The notes beneath the pieces are model-generated. The model had not been told where the DNA came from, ran no database searches, and was given only the letters and a program-made list of their open reading frames with translations. A DNA stretch of 56,351 nt from Psychrobacillus sp. OK028 (GTDB taxonomy: Bacteria > Bacillota > Bacilli > Bacillales_A > Planococcaceae), in NCBI RefSeq assembly GCF_900103605.1, contig NZ_FNHY01000014.1, positions 1 through 56,351 of the forward strand, read 5' to 3'. A program made the translations under genes and the position numbers. This document shows positions 20,935-28,678 of the stretch, piece by piece (position 1 is the stretch's first letter; each line of letters opens with the position of its first letter).

Positions 20935-20971
20935 AAAAAGCAGTTCCTAAACAATAGGAACTGCTTTTTTA
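20935..20971 (+). terminator. Terminator after tRNA-Met/tRNA-Glu
   Basis: AAAAAGCAGTTCCTA pairs with TAGGAACTGCTTTTT around a 5-base loop. It is nearly symmetrical, with T runs on both strands, so it could also end minus-strand transcription from the DinB-like gene. Confidence 0.88.
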
Positions 20972-21031
20972 TGTCAAAAAATAAACTATTTGTCGAAGTT
21001 ATTACTCACTCAAAGCAGTATGGAATATAAA

Positions 21032-21481
21032 TTATACGGATGATACTTGTTTCCTATGATGCTCATCATGCTCTAAAAAATCTGTGAAATAGCTACGAAT
21101 AGAGGTTTCACTATTTCCAATGAGGAAAATCTTGTCCCATTCTATTTCATCTGTTTGCTGTAGCTTTTCAATAATATATTGTCGCTGTTTTTTTGCATAA
21201 GAAAGGGTTTCTTTAAATGTTTGTTCATGAGCAAGGGCTGCGGCTTTTGCATTAAACGTTTCGAAATCTGGAAACCCTTCAAGCTTTTCGCCTTCTTTCA
21301 TATTGGGTAAACGTTGTTTTAAAGTAAATCGATCCCATTCCCCAAGATGCATTATTATTTCATTTGGTGACCATTTTCCTTCTGCATAAGAAGCTTTTGC
21401 TTTTGCTTCGTCTAATGTAGCTAAAGAATCTAACCAATTAATATATTCTCTATGTGCTTTCAGTAGTTCTTCTTTCGTCAC
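21032..21481 (-). CDS. DinB-superfamily four-helix protein
   Basis: A 149-residue protein of the DinB/YfiT-like superfamily, proposed metal-dependent thiol (S-)transferases. The three expected metal-site histidines are plausible in IIMHLGEWD (about H45) and in LEHDEHHRKQ near the C terminus. The substrate is unknown. The start is GTG at 21481 with GGAGG nine bases upstream. It follows the EAL gene by 19 bp on the same strand and is absent from this place in B. subtilis, so the pair is probably accessory. Confidence 0.75.
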   Translation of the reverse strand: MTKEELLKAHREYINWLDSLATLDEAKAKASYAEGKWSPNEIIMHLGEWDRFTLKQRLPNMKEGEKLEGFPDFETFNAKAAALAHEQTFKETLSYAKKQRQYIIEKLQQTDEIEWDKIFLIGNSETSIRSYFTDFLEHDEHHRKQVSSV

Positions 21482-21500
21482 TAGTTAAACCTCCGTTTAC

Positions 21501-22706
21501 TTATCTAAAGATATTATGTTTAAACAAGTAGTCATAAGAAATATCTATAAACAAATACTCCCTGTCATTTAGCGGAATAGAGAATGTACGCATCATTTCT
21601 CCAGTAACAATGTCGCTATACATATCGGAAAACTCTCCACTCTGGTCATTGCGCATTTTGATAATCGTTTTTAAAAAGTACGGACGCCAACTCCAGTTTT
21701 TATTGACGGCATCTTCTTGCACATCCCATTTTTTGTCGACACGCATTATATTTGGAGATAGTTGAAATCCGTCTTCATCACAAATATATATACGGAATGA
21801 ACAATCTTCTAATTCCTTAGCAAGCACTAATAATAGCTCTACACTGTCGCTAGTTGGATTTACATGTCCAATTGCTTTTTCTAACATATTCTGCAGTTTT
21901 TTAAACTCATTGTATTTTTCTTCAAGTAACCGCTTTTCTGTAGTAATAAACTGTTGGCACTTTTCTTTGAAATGATCTTTTAACAAATCTCTTGAAATTA
22001 TATCTGTCTGAGCGTCTGCCAAATACTTCCCTTGATAATATCGTCCACCGTTTTTCCAAGCAAATTGAAGTTGGTGCACACTATCAATTCCTTCAAATAA
22101 CATATTGGCACCTATTTTATGTGCTAGTGATCCTAAGGATGTAAATAAATCATTTTGAGCACTCCACGACTCATAGCTTAGTTTTTCAATATTTACCTTT
22201 AATATATTTGGTGACAGCATTTTTATATAATCTATATGACTTCCCGGACCTACTTGATTTATAGCTATTTTCATACCATATGTGCCATAATATCGAAGTA
22301 TGTTACTAAGTTGACTAAAATCCCCTTTATAATCATGTTCTGAAAGGACTAGTACAATTCGCGAAAGCAAATCCTCAGGGACATATTCGTTGATAATCTC
22401 GAAGTAACTCTCCCCATAATCTAATATGAGTAAATTTGCATTGCATGGTAAGTATATATCGTAATCTTTCGCCTTATCCTTTAGCTCTGAGAGGGCCAAA
22501 CGAAGAATTTTATGTTCGACTTCTAAACGATACTCTACCGGAATATCCTCATCATATGCAAAAGAATTTAAGTTAATAAGCTTTTCTCCAGCTACAAGCT
22601 TCCCTAAAACTTCGTAAGCTACTACAATATGTTCGTCCGCACTAAAAATCGGCTGATAATATGCTTTTACATGTTCTATATTCGTTAGTACATCCATTGC
22701 ATCCAT
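21501..22706 (-). CDS. ykuI: YkuI-like EAL-domain protein with degenerate active site
   Basis: Close in length (401) and sequence to B. subtilis YkuI. An N-terminal EAL domain (1 to about 245) is followed by a PAS-like YkuI C-terminal domain (CSFRIYICDEDGFQL, WSWRPYFL, GEMMRTFSIPL). The EAL motif reads EVL (E32), and N89 and E123 are kept. The metal-binding loop normally ending VDxxG is AINQVG (N150, Q151), and KxD reads KVN (N172). Loss of both aspartates predicts no phosphodiesterase activity; binding of c-di-GMP remains possible. The start is ATG at 22706 with GAGGAGG seven bases upstream; an in-frame TTG just before it is rejected. It lies between yabR and a DinB-like gene. Confidence 0.88.
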   Translation of the reverse strand: MDAMDVLTNIEHVKAYYQPIFSADEHIVVAYEVLGKLVAGEKLINLNSFAYDEDIPVEYRLEVEHKILRLALSELKDKAKDYDIYLPCNANLLILDYGESYFEIINEYVPEDLLSRIVLVLSEHDYKGDFSQLSNILRYYGTYGMKIAINQVGPGSHIDYIKMLSPNILKVNIEKLSYESWSAQNDLFTSLGSLAHKIGANMLFEGIDSVHQLQFAWKNGGRYYQGKYLADAQTDIISRDLLKDHFKEKCQQFITTEKRLLEEKYNEFKKLQNMLEKAIGHVNPTSDSVELLLVLAKELEDCSFRIYICDEDGFQLSPNIMRVDKKWDVQEDAVNKNWSWRPYFLKTIIKMRNDQSGEFSDMYSDIVTGEMMRTFSIPLNDREYLFIDISYDYLFKHNIFR

Positions 22707-22804
22707 CAAATAACCTCCTCAAAATTTCAAAACATACGAATATTAGTATTTAAAATTTAGTTTACCTTATTTTAAGGATATGCTTAATCTCTTATTTTGT
22801 GTAC

Positions 22805-22842
22805 AAAAAAAAGGTGTTAGCAAAACCCAACACCTTTTTATC
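22805..22842 (-). terminator. Terminator after yabR
   Basis: On the minus strand AAAAAGGTGTT pairs with AACACCTTTTT around a GGGTTTTGCT-type loop, followed by a longer T run. It separates yabR from the EAL gene. Confidence 0.85.
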
Positions 22843-22880
22843 TATATGACATTTTTTCTACTGATAAAACAGACAGCAAA

Positions 22881-23312
22881 TTATCCTCTTTTGGCGCCTC
22901 TGCCACCGCGCTTAGATTCTGTAGCGCGCTTTAACGTAGACAAACGATCTTCACTATCTTTCAAGAATCTAGCCATTTTTTGCTCAAAATTCTCTTTGCT
23001 AGGACGATCGCGATCATTTGGGCGATTGTTATTTCTAGGACGCTGAGGACGTTCCGGTCTCTCTGGTCTTTCCGCTTGAGGCTTTGCTTTTCGAATAGAT
23101 AATCCGATTTTGCCATCCGCTTCAACATTCATCACCTTAACTTCAACAACATCTCCAACCTTCAGATGCTCATTAATATCTTTTACATAATTGTCCGCCA
23201 CTTCACTAATGTGAACAAGTCCTGTTGAGCCTCCCGGTAGTTCGACGAATGCTCCGAAATTTGTGATTCCTGTTACTTTACCTTCTACCTTGCTGCCTAC
23301 TTCAATTGACAT
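22881..23312 (-). CDS. yabR: S1 RNA-binding domain protein (YabR)
   Basis: A 143-residue protein with one S1/OB domain (about residues 4-74: GSKVEGKVTGITNFGAFVEL, VHISEVADNYVKDI). A basic, proline- and arginine-rich tail follows, with PERPERPQRPRNN and a final KRGGRGAKRG, probably disordered. It resembles polynucleotide phosphorylase S1 domains and B. subtilis YabR, expected to bind RNA or ribosomes; its exact role is unknown. It has its own promoter, embedded in the divIC terminator. Confidence 0.9.
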   Translation of the reverse strand: MSIEVGSKVEGKVTGITNFGAFVELPGGSTGLVHISEVADNYVKDINEHLKVGDVVEVKVMNVEADGKIGLSIRKAKPQAERPERPERPQRPRNNNRPNDRDRPSKENFEQKMARFLKDSEDRLSTLKRATESKRGGRGAKRG

Positions 23313-23390
23313 AAAAAAAATGCTCCTCCTTAAAATTTAAGCGACTCTTTAAAGAATTTGTATGATTTTATCTTTCAAACCCTTACCCTT

Positions 23391-23418
23391 ATTATAGCTA
23401 ACAAAAAAAGAGTGTCAA
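23391..23418 (-). promoter_or_regulatory. yabR promoter (sigma-A), overlapping the divIC terminator
   Basis: On the minus strand TTGACA (23413-23418), 16-bp spacer, TATAAT (23391-23396). The -35 lies in the second half of the divIC terminator hairpin and the T run forms the spacer. Confidence 0.75.
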
Positions 23419-23433
23419 TAAGACTACTCTTTT
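23403..23433 (-). terminator. Terminator after divIC
   Basis: On the minus strand AAAAGAGT pairs with ACTCTTTT around a loop containing the yabR -35, followed by a T run. The gene after it has its own promoter. Confidence 0.75.
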
Positions 23434-23451
23434 GCTCTTAGTTTTTTTTAA

Positions 23452-23847
23452 TTATTTTTCCTCTTTTCCAGGTAAAGTGAAAATAATTTCACCTTCATCG
23501 GAAAGGAAATATTGCTTTCTTAATAGTTTGCCAATGTACTCATCGTCGTTCAGCTTTGATATTTGTACTTTAAGAATTTCTTGCTCTTCTTTCACTTGTT
23601 CAAGCTGTTGGGCCACTTGTTCTTTTTCAAGCTGTTTTTCTTCATATGCACTTTTACTGTTCAGCAAAGTAGATATTAAAAATCCCACTAGCGCTACAGA
23701 TACAATAGCAAACAAAACTAACCGTCTCGCTAAACGAACCTTTTTTGCTTTGTTTCGATTTTCTTGGCGTTCGATAGAGCGAACATAATCAGTATTAATC
23801 GATGCAATTTGTTTCCTTACTGGTACGTTTCTTTGCTTCTCTCCCAT
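23452..23847 (-). CDS. divIC: Cell-division protein DivIC (FtsB-like)
   Basis: Bitopic division protein that pairs with FtsL and DivIB at the septum. In 131 residues: a short basic cytoplasmic region (KAKKVRLARR), one transmembrane helix (about 43-62), an extracytoplasmic coiled coil (KSAYEEKQLEKEQVAQQLEQ onward) and the conserved end DDEYIGKLLRKQYFLSDEGE. A TTG at 23865 is in frame, but it overlaps the ribosome binding site AGGAGAGAG; the ATG at 23847 is chosen. Confidence 0.93.
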   Translation of the reverse strand: MGEKQRNVPVRKQIASINTDYVRSIERQENRNKAKKVRLARRLVLFAIVSVALVGFLISTLLNSKSAYEEKQLEKEQVAQQLEQVKEEQEILKVQISKLNDDEYIGKLLRKQYFLSDEGEIIFTLPGKEEK

Positions 23848-23866
23848 TTTGCTCTCTCCTATCAAA

Positions 23867-24370
23867 CTATTTCATTTTTTTCGTGTATTTTCTATTATAA
23901 CGGAAGTTCGGCTTTTTCTGAAGTGCCAAATGCCACGTTTTTAGAAATAAAAAATGAAATGGTTTAAAAACAAAGGAGATAAGTTTCCAGATAAGATAAA
24001 TAATTTTATTTACCACTAGCCAGATGAAGCGAATCATCCACCAAATTGGTTGGATAATCAAACGTAAAAAGATTCTACCAATTAGACGAAACACCGGTTG
24101 AAATAGCTGATCGTATAGGAGGATACCTACTATTTGTGCTAACGGGTCATAAATTCTCCATATGCCATCTCGTACTTCAAAAAGTATATAAAAAGTACCT
24201 ATTCCAAGGGTGATCCATACAATGATTTCAAGAAAAACCCGATATTTATAAACGAGGGAACGCCTTGGGAAACTTCCCATAACAAAGCGCGTCCCTTCGA
24301 TTATCGCTCCTACCAATACCCCACTAAAGACCATTAGTAACAGACTAAAGAATTGTAATGAGAGTGTCAT
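23867..24370 (-). CDS. yabQ: Spore cortex biosynthesis protein YabQ
   Basis: A 167-residue membrane protein required for the spore cortex in B. subtilis. At least three hydrophobic stretches are visible (about 3-28, 48-65 and a long aromatic-rich region around 100-140 with WWMIRFIWLVV), and a basic C terminus ends in KKMK. Its ATG overlaps the yabP stop (ATGA). The spacing to the divIC ATG is 19 bp, so divIC may be read from the sigma-E promoter as well as others. Confidence 0.9.
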   Translation of the reverse strand: MTLSLQFFSLLLMVFSGVLVGAIIEGTRFVMGSFPRRSLVYKYRVFLEIIVWITLGIGTFYILFEVRDGIWRIYDPLAQIVGILLYDQLFQPVFRLIGRIFLRLIIQPIWWMIRFIWLVVNKIIYLIWKLISFVFKPFHFLFLKTWHLALQKKPNFRYNRKYTKKMK

Positions 24371-24669
24371 CCGAATAATTTATGAAGTAATCCTCTAGCT
24401 CCGTCTAAACTTTGCTCTTCATCATATTGCATCGCTCGAACGATTCCTTCTAAAGTTAATAACCCTTTATCAACATCCAGATGGACAATTTTTAAGTCTT
24501 CTCCTTTGATGTGAAGTATACCTTGAGAAGTTCTCACATAAAATTCTTGTTGATCAAATTTTTCGATAGATTTTACAGATGTCAGGTCCATGCGCTTACG
24601 ATTTCTAAGAGAAATCAAATGGTCCCCCGATGGAATTGTAATAGTTTGATTTTCTGCTTGATATTGCAT
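24367..24669 (-). CDS. yabP: Sporulation protein YabP
   Basis: A 100-residue YabP/YqfC-family protein, needed for spore formation under sigma-E in B. subtilis. The conserved part is GDHLISLRNRKRMDLTSVKSIEKFDQQEFYVRTSQG and a C-terminal RGLLHKLFG. An extended frame to 24765 would run through a terminator and the sigma-E promoter, so the ATG at 24669 with GGAGAG upstream is chosen. Confidence 0.92.
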   Translation of the reverse strand: MQYQAENQTITIPSGDHLISLRNRKRMDLTSVKSIEKFDQQEFYVRTSQGILHIKGEDLKIVHLDVDKGLLTLEGIVRAMQYDEEQSLDGARGLLHKLFG

Positions 24670-24699
24670 ATATACTCTCTCCTCTCCTTGTCCTAGTTT

Positions 24700-24727
24700 A
24701 TTGTATGCGCATAAAAAAAAAGCATGA
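24700..24727 (-). promoter_or_regulatory. Sigma-E promoter of yabP-yabQ
   Basis: On the minus strand a -10 CATACAAT (24700-24707) matches the sigma-E consensus fully, with a -35 TCATGCT (24721-24727) 13 bp upstream. The -35 is inside the 3' arm of a terminator hairpin. It agrees with sigma-E control of yabP in B. subtilis. Confidence 0.75.
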
Positions 24728-24747
24728 CAACTACCATGCTTTTTTTC
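24714..24747 (-). terminator. Terminator upstream of yabP
   Basis: On the minus strand AAAAAGCATG pairs with CATGCTTTTT around an 8-base loop, with a long T run. It blocks read-through from rqcP and the repeat region into the sporulation genes. Confidence 0.82.
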
Positions 24748-24835
24748 ATAATTTATAAGAAACATTTAATTTTTAATTGGTATTTGTCTAGATTCCTGTG
24801 TTCCTGAATATTAAAGAACTAGAACTATTGAATAA

Positions 24836-24955
24836 TACTACTGATTTCCTTTGCAGGTAGACGCTTTCCGAGAGCCTGTCCTCAGCCTCCTAACTACGAA
24901 AACATATGCTCCTACGGGTTACTCAGCTCACGCTATTGCCCGTTAATGCGGGACA
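24836..24955. repeat. Family B repeat, copy B1 (truncated)
   Basis: On the minus strand GGAAAGCGTCTACCTG and GGAAATCAGTAGTATT correspond to GGGAAACGCGTCCACCTG and GGAAATCAATAGTATT at the end of copy B2. The other half of the B unit is missing and family C sequence begins in its place, so one element interrupted or recombined with the other. Confidence 0.65.
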
Positions 24956-24960
24956 AATGA

Positions 24961-25094
24961 CATAAAATTACCGATAAAAGAAGAGACTGGTCGTGACGTC
25001 ATTCACGACCAGTCTCTTTAAAAATTCTTTCGGTAATAATGTAGCAGCCTACCTGTCCAAAGCGCTTAGAAAACAATATGAAAAGGTTTTGACC
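24961..25094. repeat. Family C repeat, copy C1
   Basis: Read on the minus strand: GGTCAAAACC, GTTTTC, GCTTTGGACAG, ATTACCGA, GAATTTTTA, then the hairpin AAGAGACTGGTCGTGA/TCACGACCAGTCTCTT, then TCGGTAAT and TTATG. These boxes recur in the same order in C2 around a hairpin of different sequence. ATTACCGA and TCGGTAAT form an outer stem. Confidence 0.8.
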
Positions 25095-25130
25095 TGAAAG
25101 GATCAGGCGTATTTATGCTCGTTTTTATTT

Positions 25131-25421
25131 TTAATCTTCATCATCAATAAATTCTGGATCTACTTTTTCTAATCTCTCTTCTTTAGTAATCGTGAACATT
25201 AATGAAGCCTCTTCTTTTTTCGCAGAGTCTCTAACCGCATCAACCGTTGCTGTTACTACTTTTTGACCAAATCTGATTGACAGTTCATCTCCGGCTTTCA
25301 CGTCAGAGCTCGCCTTTGCTACTTTGCCATTTATGGTTATTCTACCTTGGTCAGCTACTTCTTTAGCTAATGTTCTACGCTTTATAAGTCTGGATACCTT
25401 TAAATATTTGTCTAATCTCAT
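25131..25421 (-). CDS. rqcP: S4-domain RNA-binding protein RqcP (YabO)
   Basis: A 96-residue Hsp15-like protein that in Bacilli takes part in ribosome-associated quality control with RqcH, binding the 50S-peptidyl-tRNA complex. The S4 domain covers about 1-60 (MRLDKYLKVSRLIKRRTLAKE, GRITINGKVAKAS) and the tail is acidic. It follows mazG by 7 bp, as in B. subtilis. Confidence 0.93.
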   Translation of the reverse strand: MRLDKYLKVSRLIKRRTLAKEVADQGRITINGKVAKASSDVKAGDELSIRFGQKVVTATVDAVRDSAKKEEASLMFTITKEERLEKVDPEFIDDED

Positions 25422-25428
25422 TTTGCCA

Positions 25429-26886
25429 CTACCCCTCTAATTTTTTTGCATCTTTCCAAAATTGGTCTAGCTCCTCTAAAGTGTAATGAGAAAAGTCTCC
25501 TTTATCATCTTTTACACTTTGTTCTATAAATTGAAACCTACTTTTAAATTTCTTATTGGCCTGAATCATTGCCTGCTCCGGAGATAGCTGATAAAAACGT
25601 GCTAAATTTACAATAGTAAATAACACATCACCTAATTCATCTACTTGAGATTCCTTTGTACCTTCTGCTAATTCCGTCTTCCACTCAGCTAGTTCTTCTT
25701 CGAACTTTTCCCAAGCTCCAGATACGTCTGGCCAATCAAAACCAACTTTCGCAACTTTCTTTTGGTAATTAAAAGAAGTAAGTAGAGATGAATCTGCGCG
25801 CATTTCACCTTCTAATAAGGAATCCCCAGAATCTCTATTTTCTTCAGACTTTATTTGTTGCCAATTACGTAGAACGTCCTCTGTGCTATCTGCTTTTACA
25901 CTACCGAATACATGAGGGTGTCTACGAATCATTTTGTCTGCAATAGAGTTTAATACATCTTCCATACTAAAGTATCCGTTATCTTCTCCTATTTGAGCAT
26001 GTAGGAATACTTGTAACAGAACGTCTCCTAACTCTTCCACGATATGGTCATCATCTTCTTCGTCAATCGCTTGGAGAAGCTCATAGACCTCTTCTACGGC
26101 ATATTTCTTTAAGGTTGTATGTGTTTGTTCCTTATCCCATGGACATCCATTAGGACCACGTAGATCCGCTACAATTTGACGAAGTGTTTGCCACTCTTTT
26201 AAGCGATTTTCTTTTTCATGAATCGGCGGAACGTATAGTGTAGTTAAATTATCTAACTTCATCACTCGGTCCAATTCGAATAGTGGTACCTTTGTTAAAT
26301 TTTCTGCGGCGGATCCCGCAGCAGTGACAATTGTTACCTCATAATCATCTGGATATTTTTCCATAAGGGTTAACTTTACTTCAGATGCACTAAATGCATC
26401 ATATACTTGGCCAATAAGCACATGCGCATTCATTTGAACTTCATCGCGTTTAAAGCTAGTACCGTCAAGTAATTGAAATCCTTCAATCGGGTCAATTCGT
26501 AAAGCACCAAAAATAGGATCTAAGAAACTTTGTCCACCTTCTATATGGATTTTAACTTGTCCTTGTCTGTCTGCTTCGATTAATAGTTGAACTGTTAGTT
26601 CGGCAACTAACGGATGCCCAGGTACTGCATATATAATCGACTGTTTCTTCGCCAAATCTAGAAGCTGTTTGACAATCTCTTCATAGACACCTTCGAATTG
26701 TTCATTATTCTCATACACGTCATCGAAACCTGTAAAGGTAAGTCCTTCTGCTTTTAATTCATCCAAAACAGGGTGCTGCTCTGTTCGAACGTATAAATAC
26801 TTAGCTGCTTTCAACTTTTTATATATACCTAATGGCAGCTGATCTAAATCACCTGCTCCAAGGCCAATTATCGTAATTTCATTCAT
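25429..26886 (-). CDS. yabN: Two-domain protein: tetrapyrrole methylase fold plus MazG pyrophosphohydrolase (YabN)
   Basis: The N-terminal half (about 1-220) has the SAM-dependent methylase fold (ITIIGLGAGDLDQLPLGIY, YAVPGHPLVAE). The C-terminal half has two MazG repeats with GPNGCPWDKEQTH, EEVYELLQAIDEEDDDHIVEELGD and DELGDVLFTIVNLARF. It probably hydrolyses non-canonical NTPs; the role of the methylase half is unknown. In 485 residues it equals B. subtilis YabN. The ATG at 26886 is preferred to an in-frame GTG at 26895, which is too close to the AAGG site. Confidence 0.92.
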   Translation of the reverse strand: MNEITIIGLGAGDLDQLPLGIYKKLKAAKYLYVRTEQHPVLDELKAEGLTFTGFDDVYENNEQFEGVYEEIVKQLLDLAKKQSIIYAVPGHPLVAELTVQLLIEADRQGQVKIHIEGGQSFLDPIFGALRIDPIEGFQLLDGTSFKRDEVQMNAHVLIGQVYDAFSASEVKLTLMEKYPDDYEVTIVTAAGSAAENLTKVPLFELDRVMKLDNLTTLYVPPIHEKENRLKEWQTLRQIVADLRGPNGCPWDKEQTHTTLKKYAVEEVYELLQAIDEEDDDHIVEELGDVLLQVFLHAQIGEDNGYFSMEDVLNSIADKMIRRHPHVFGSVKADSTEDVLRNWQQIKSEENRDSGDSLLEGEMRADSSLLTSFNYQKKVAKVGFDWPDVSGAWEKFEEELAEWKTELAEGTKESQVDELGDVLFTIVNLARFYQLSPEQAMIQANKKFKSRFQFIEQSVKDDKGDFSHYTLEELDQFWKDAKKLEG

Positions 26887-26899
26887 TATGCTCACAACC

Positions 26900-28510
26900 T
26901 TACTTTTCTTTATTTAACCAAAGCTGAAAAGTGGCCATCCTTCTACCAAACGGCAACAAAAACCACTCTTTCTCTGCTATTACACGTTTTTTTGCTATAC
27001 TTACTAAAAAAATAGTAGCACCGAGCATAACCGCGGTTAGCGAAATTACAATCGATTGAATTCTACTAGAAAGTTGATCGAATAACACTGCATCTCCCAA
27101 TATTACATAAGAAACCACGCATACTATCATCAAAATGGAGGCACTTATAATCCCTTTATAGAAAACTGCAGGAGCAAATTGGATATTCCAAGTCTTTTTA
27201 AAATAATAACACATCAACACATAGATAATTGCTAAACTCATATTTCCTGAGATAGCTGCACCTAATACCCCATAGGTAGGGACGAGTAAACTATTTAATA
27301 GCCACTTACACAAAACCCCGAGCAACAAGAATAGCGTAGGCACTTTCACCTTTCCACTGCCCTGTAGCATAGCCATTAACGTAAGGATTAAAGACATCCA
27401 GACGATTTGGAAAGAAAAAACCATTAGTGTCGTAGATTCTTCCTTTGTTTGAAATAGCATTTCATTCACATATGGAAGAACCACGATTAGTCCCATCGCT
27501 GCGGCAATTCCAAAGGTAAATGCTACACGATAGGTGAGTTGCATGAACGGCACTGCAGTTCTACCTGAACCTTTACTCATCCGATGTGCTACTAGCGGAA
27601 CAATCGCCAAGGAAAGTGTAGAAGCTATAACAATTCCTAATTGAACGAGCGGTTGCCCTCGATCATAGACACCTTTTTTCTCCATTGCCTGCTGTCTCTC
27701 CATCCCACTTTCTATAAGCGTTTGGAAGACTGTAAACGAATCGACCAGTTGAAAAAGTAGGAACAATAGAGCACTTATACTAGCACTTATACTTATCATT
27801 GTTAAACTCTTTACTATTGGCCACACAGCTATATCTTGTTGGATTTCCCCTGTCTTTGACCGCTTCATGGATTTCCAATAAATAAAGGATAGCAGTAGGA
27901 CGCCAGCAAGTTCTCCTGCCACTGCACCATACATAGCCATACTTCCTGCCTTATACAGATCAAAACTAGTAGAAACGATAAGCCATGTACCAAATAGGAT
28001 GACAAAAACTCGAACTGTCTGCTCCACGACCTGTGCATAGGCGACTGGCTGCATCCGACCATCCGATTGAAAATCTCCCTTTAATACAGCAAGCATTGGC
28101 ATCAATAATATGACGAATGAACCAGCTTTTAATAGCTGAGCAAGATTTGCATCTCCCATTGCTTTTGCTAAGAATCCAGCACCCATAAACAATAAAATAA
28201 AAAATAAAATAGAAATAAATCCAATATAATAAAAAGCAATTTGCTTTATCCTTGGAATTGCATAATCTTTTCCAAGTGCTTTATAATCCGATAAAACTTT
28301 AGACAAAGCTACGGCAAAGCCAAACGAAGTCCAAGTAGTAATAATACCAATGAACGGATATACCTGTTGGTAAATATAAAATCCTTCATCTCCGACCAAA
28401 TTTTGAAATGGCACACGGTACACAGCACTAAGTAGCTTAACGATAATAGCGGCGACCGTCAGCATAGCTGCACCTTTCATATAAGTTTTCATATTCCACT
28501 CATTCGCCAT
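26900..28510 (-). CDS. MOP-superfamily lipid flippase, SpoVB/MurJ-like (YabM)
   Basis: A 536-residue polytopic membrane protein with about 14 hydrophobic segments and the family start GAAMLTVAAIIVKLLSAVYRVPFQNLVGDEGFYIYQQVYP. It is orthologous by place and sequence to B. subtilis YabM. Relatives move lipid-linked cell-wall or polysaccharide precursors; which substrate applies here is unknown. The ATG at 28510 has AGGA six bases upstream and is chosen over one at 28528. It lies directly beside the large repeat region. Confidence 0.9.
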   Translation of the reverse strand: MANEWNMKTYMKGAAMLTVAAIIVKLLSAVYRVPFQNLVGDEGFYIYQQVYPFIGIITTWTSFGFAVALSKVLSDYKALGKDYAIPRIKQIAFYYIGFISILFFILLFMGAGFLAKAMGDANLAQLLKAGSFVILLMPMLAVLKGDFQSDGRMQPVAYAQVVEQTVRVFVILFGTWLIVSTSFDLYKAGSMAMYGAVAGELAGVLLLSFIYWKSMKRSKTGEIQQDIAVWPIVKSLTMISISASISALLFLLFQLVDSFTVFQTLIESGMERQQAMEKKGVYDRGQPLVQLGIVIASTLSLAIVPLVAHRMSKGSGRTAVPFMQLTYRVAFTFGIAAAMGLIVVLPYVNEMLFQTKEESTTLMVFSFQIVWMSLILTLMAMLQGSGKVKVPTLFLLLGVLCKWLLNSLLVPTYGVLGAAISGNMSLAIIYVLMCYYFKKTWNIQFAPAVFYKGIISASILMIVCVVSYVILGDAVLFDQLSSRIQSIVISLTAVMLGATIFLVSIAKKRVIAEKEWFLLPFGRRMATFQLWLNKEK

Positions 28511-28550
28511 AACCAATCCTACTCCCATTATACGATAGGAATATTATACC

Positions 28551-28672
28551 GAAGAAATGCGCAAGGCGCCCGTTTAGTTGTGAAAAGCGCTGGAAGGATT
28601 TCAGGGAAAGGCGTACTTTGCCTTTACTGAAATCCTGAAGCGACTCGAACAACTGCCGCCTGAAGTCTGGAC
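28551..28672. repeat. Family A palindromic repeat, copy A3
   Basis: Inverse orientation to A1. Inner arms GGATTTCAG (28596-28604) and CTGAAATCC (28627-28635) enclose AAAGGC/GCCTTT; outer arms include GTTGT/ACAAC and GGCG/CGCC. The linker CCTGAAGCGACTCGA matches the A1/A2 linker (TCGAGTCGCTTCAG on the other strand). Confidence 0.8.
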
Positions 28673-28678
28673 AATACC

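Larger units (their letters stand above)
24748..25130. other. Gene-free interval between rqcP and yabP with repeats B1 and C1
   Basis: No gene is supported here. The interval contains a truncated family B copy (24836-24955) joined directly to a family C copy (24961-25094). The C copy carries a strong hairpin (24981-25019) that could also terminate transcription coming from rqcP. Confidence 0.75.

Noticed and set aside
24981-25019. Hairpin in C1 as the rqcP terminator only
   Set aside because: It may terminate transcription, but the conserved flanking boxes shared with C2 are not explained by a terminator, so it was listed as part of a repeat.
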